Source: DAOUBA01 sp034432855 (GTDB lineage Bacteria; Chloroflexota; Anaerolineae; B4-G1). From it: 42,674 bases of DNA. Under the pieces are notes generated by a model. That model had not been told where the DNA came from and did not search any database. It saw nothing but the letters and a program-made list of their open reading frames with translations. Where the stretch lies: positions 1-42,674 of the forward strand of contig DAOUBA010000178.1 in assembly GCA_034432855.1 (NCBI GenBank). The letters are read 5' to 3'. A program made the translations under genes and the position numbers. Below are positions 41,201-42,674 of this stretch, one piece after another (position 1 is the first letter of the stretch; each line of letters starts with the position of its first letter).

Positions 41201-41426
41201 GGTGGTCTCGCGCCAGCGCCCGCCCACGGCCAGGGGCACGGCCTTCCTGGCGCTGGAGAGTGAAGGAGGGCTGGTCAACGTGATCCTGAAGCCGCAGGTA
41301 TACGAGGCGAGCCGCGAGGCGCTGAAGGCATCGTTCGTGGTGGTCGAGGGGCGCGTGCAGCGACAGGGGCAGGCGGTCAGCGTGGTGGGGCAGCGGGTGG
41401 CGGCAGTGGAGGTGGAAGCAGAGTGA
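38176..41426 (+). pseudogene. dnaE2: Error-prone DNA polymerase DnaE2, frameshifted
   Basis: Class C polymerase for translesion synthesis. Frame one (38176-39435; GAGGAG before the ATG) has the PHP domain (VELHAHSDHSLLDG, LTDHDALYGA) and the catalytic PPDIDVD. Frame two (39432-41426) starts VIQYVYKRYGEAHAAM and has KIDLLGLRMLSAIEDA with the third Asp, VFQVESRAQ, PGPIQAQMVHPYLRRR and an OB-fold C-terminus. The family reads PDIDVD...RREEVIQYVY continuously; here one base is missing near 39415-39421. The frames overlap as GTGA, and the site reads AGGAGGTGA. A linker of Gly, Asp and Glu residues (about 39590-39700) is longer than usual. It overlaps imuB by 28 bases, confirming a two-gene cassette. 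Confidence 0.88.
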
Positions 41427-41703
41427 CGGAGACCTCGATAGTTACTGACTTTATGGACATTTATGACAGAACGTCTGTCTATGCCGCTGATCGTCAGTGT
41501 TAAACCGGGCTGATTGACTTTTTGTAGCTCTCGCCACCCTGCGAAGAACTTCTCAGGGCGAAGTGTCTAGCCCGGCGGATGCATTACGGGCATCCGTTGT
41601 CCCGAAAGAGAGGGAGAGGGGAATCTCTCCGATGTGCGCCAACGCTTTTACGCAGCAGATGGCTTCCTGCTGCAACCGCATAGCGTTGTTAAGGTACGGC
41701 GTT
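41427..41703. other. Non-coding stretch with several hairpins
   Basis: Three compact inverted repeats follow dnaE2: GACAGA-ACG-TCTGTC (41465-41479), CCCTG-GAAG-CTTC-CAGGG (41537-41558) and CGGATGC-GCATCCG (41576-41596). The first may serve as a dnaE2 terminator, though no T-run follows. A 42-codon minus-strand frame (41553-41681) lacks a ribosome site. Confidence 0.5.
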
Positions 41704-41732
41704 ATCGTAGCACAAATGTTCGCATTTGTCAA
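41704..41732 (-). promoter_or_regulatory. Minus-strand promoter with LexA-box-like palindrome
   Basis: TTGACA (41727-41732) and TACGAT (41704-41709) are 17 bases apart. Within the spacer the minus strand reads GAACATTTGTGC, one mismatch from the GAAC-N4-GTTC pattern of Gram-positive-type LexA boxes, and a perfect ACAAATG-TTCG-CATTTGT palindrome surrounds it. What it transcribes leftward is unclear. Confidence 0.5.
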
Positions 41733-41744
41733 GCGCTGTCCACA

Positions 41745-41905
41745 GAACGAAGAGTCAAATTCAATACCCACTCCCCTCTCGTGCCGGTAGAAATAGACCA
41801 CCTGCCGGTCCATCGTGCGTCGCTTGCGCTTCCTGACCGCGCCGCCGCAGCCTGGACAGACAGCATCTTCCGGCGAATCCGCACTGGCCAACACCCACGG
41901 TTGTT
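41745..41905 (-). pseudogene. Zinc-ribbon-like protein remnant
   Basis: The minus-strand frame contains PWVLASADSPEDAVCPGCGGAV then RKRKRRTMDRQVVYFYRHERGVG, a CxxC motif followed by a basic and aromatic stretch that resembles small conserved hypothetical proteins. It has no start codon of its own, its upstream side is interrupted by a palindromic element and its downstream side runs into a promoter. I read it as a decayed gene. Confidence 0.35.
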
Positions 41906-42001
41906 GCAAAGTCTCTTGACAGAGGGCGTGGCACGGGCTTTCCAGCCCGTGTGCAGGCAGATTGGAAAGTCTGCCGCCACCTGCAGACCTGACTTTGCAA
42001 C
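41903..42001. repeat. 99-bp MITE-like palindromic element
   Basis: GTTGCAAAGTC (41903-41913) and GACTTTGCAAC (41991-42001) are perfect 11-bp terminal inverted repeats around a core made of the GGCACGGGCTTTCCAGCCC/TTGGAAAGTCTGCCGCCAC repeat that also lies in chrA. The remaining 42002-42251 shows nothing I can identify. Confidence 0.7.
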
Positions 42002-42251
42002 ATCCCTGGGCCAACACCAGTCGCCCCTTGACGACTGCCTCTCGCATAGACCGGCCTTTGCATCGGGCCGACGATTACACTCTCGCAGCGCTACGCTAAC
42101 GACCCGACTGAACCCTGGTGATGACCGCCATCTGCCCTGTGGCCGCCTTCTTAGCGTGCGCTGACGAAGCAGCCGGTGTGGTCAGGGAGCATATCCCCTC
42201 GCCCACCACGCCACCGCGAGAACAGTATAGCAGACTGGTCCAGGATGTCCG

Positions 42252-42674
42252 TCAGTAGCAGTACGTGTCAACCGGCGTCCCTCCTGCATCCCGGAGATAG
42301 GCGCAGTCCCCGGTGTTGGTCCATATCGCCGCACCGCTCCCCCAATAGAGATCGGTGGGCGTGTTCGTGCCGGCTTTCGTCCACACCTTCACAGACGCCC
42401 CTGGGTTCAAAGTGAATGTTGGGAACGTGAATACGTGGTTGGCATCGTCGCGGAGGGTCCAGCTGGTCATATTGGCGGCAGTGCCACCGGAGTTCATGAT
42501 CTGGACGTACTCCCCTTGCACGTCATCGCCCGGCGGGTCGTAATCGATAAAGGTGATTTTCACGTCGGCAGGGACGGGGGCAGACCAGTTTCTGTTGACC
42601 AGGGGCAGGTAGACCTTGATAGGACTACACATCCTGTCGGCGCCGATCGCCGACCACAGGCGCTGCCATTCGGC
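42252..42674 (-). CDS. Lamin-tail-domain protein, C-terminal part (runs off window)
   Basis: The frame is open to the window edge, so the N-terminus lies outside. The visible 140 residues include VYLPLVNRNW, a lead-in typical of exported Chloroflexi proteins, then a lamin tail domain: VKITFIDYDPPGDDVQGEYVQIMN, MTSWTLRDDANHVFTFP, LNPGASVKVWTKAG and NTGDCAYLRDAGGTPVDTYCY at the very end. Such domains form immunoglobulin-like folds on secreted or surface proteins, often next to a nuclease or protease domain. The catalytic part, if any, is not in the window. Confidence 0.85.
   Translation of the reverse strand, partial: AEWQRLWSAIGADRMCSPIKVYLPLVNRNWSAPVPADVKITFIDYDPPGDDVQGEYVQIMNSGGTAANMTSWTLRDDANHVFTFPTFTLNPGASVKVWTKAGTNTPTDLYWGSGAAIWTNTGDCAYLRDAGGTPVDTYCY

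Noticed and set aside
41553..42047. 164-codon minus-strand frame as one protein
   Set aside because: It runs through a 99-bp palindromic element, a zinc-ribbon remnant and a promoter; only a middle part looks protein-like.

Overview
The window is 42.7 kb of GC-rich bacterial chromosome, nearly all coding, with almost every gene from 1150 to 34808 on the minus strand. I infer a member of the Chloroflexota (Anaerolineae/Caldilineae-like). The reasons are a 'YLPLV'-type lead-in to a lamin-tail domain, many short dispersed palindromic repeat families, an ImuB-DnaE2 cassette, and archaeal/anaerobe-type genes (DUF166, a ferredoxin with a CDGxGxC site, flavodiiron and hemerythrin-like genes). This assignment is inference; no rRNA, tRNA or CRISPR array was seen.

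Layout. 1-1149: a 5'-truncated tyrosine recombinase. 1150-8567: copA, then a run of DUF166, DUF438-hemerythrin-PAS, methyltransferase, ferredoxin, lactate dehydrogenase, a deleted flavodiiron-protein remnant, an Nfu-type scaffold and a 2[4Fe-4S] ferredoxin. 8644-16644: one long minus-strand operon running sufS, larE-like, iscS2, iscU2, HEAT2, cysE-MIP18 fusion, iscS1 (frameshifted), iscU1, HEAT1, Crp/Fnr regulator. The iscS-iscU-HEAT block is duplicated in tandem. 16748-25270: DUF454 membrane protein, an ABC transporter with a DUF2318 protein (iron-uptake-like), a ThiF/MoeB-type E1 enzyme, a frameshifted P1B ATPase with a CSC motif, a MalY/PatB-type lyase and a cystathionine gamma-synthase-family enzyme. 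25595-27107: cysK and an IscR/CymR-like Rrf2 regulator with a near-consensus promoter. Together 8644-27107 is a cysteine, sulfur-transfer and Fe-S assembly supercluster: O-acetylserine (CysE), cysteine (CysK), transsulfuration (CGS/MalY), sulfur mobilisation (SufS, two IscS), scaffolds (two IscU, Nfu), sulfur transfer (LarE-like, ThiF-like) and two candidate regulators.

27172-34808: a divergent promoter with a structured, largely non-coding leader, a YtxH-like membrane protein, a fold-type II PLP enzyme, a RelE/Phd toxin-antitoxin pair, ChrA, an RNase Z-like hydrolase, threonine synthase and carbamate kinase. 34811-41426: an ISKra4-type insertion sequence sits between two truncated genes (a four-helix-bundle protein and imuB); imuB and the following dnaE2 each carry a further inactivating lesion. 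41427-42674: a structured non-coding stretch with a MITE-like palindrome, a LexA-box-like promoter, and the 3' part of a lamin-tail-domain gene running off the window.

The most unusual signal is that several families of short, normally intergenic repeats are read in frame inside or at the ends of conserved proteins (CopA, methyltransferase, IscS1, LarE, Rrf2, ChrA, ThrC). This resembles the protein-invading palindromic elements known from Rickettsia. The second is a serine acetyltransferase fused to a MIP18/DUF59 domain, embedded between two copies of an Isc module that each carry a small HEAT-repeat protein. Several genes are frameshifted or truncated; some of the single-base lesions could be assembly errors.
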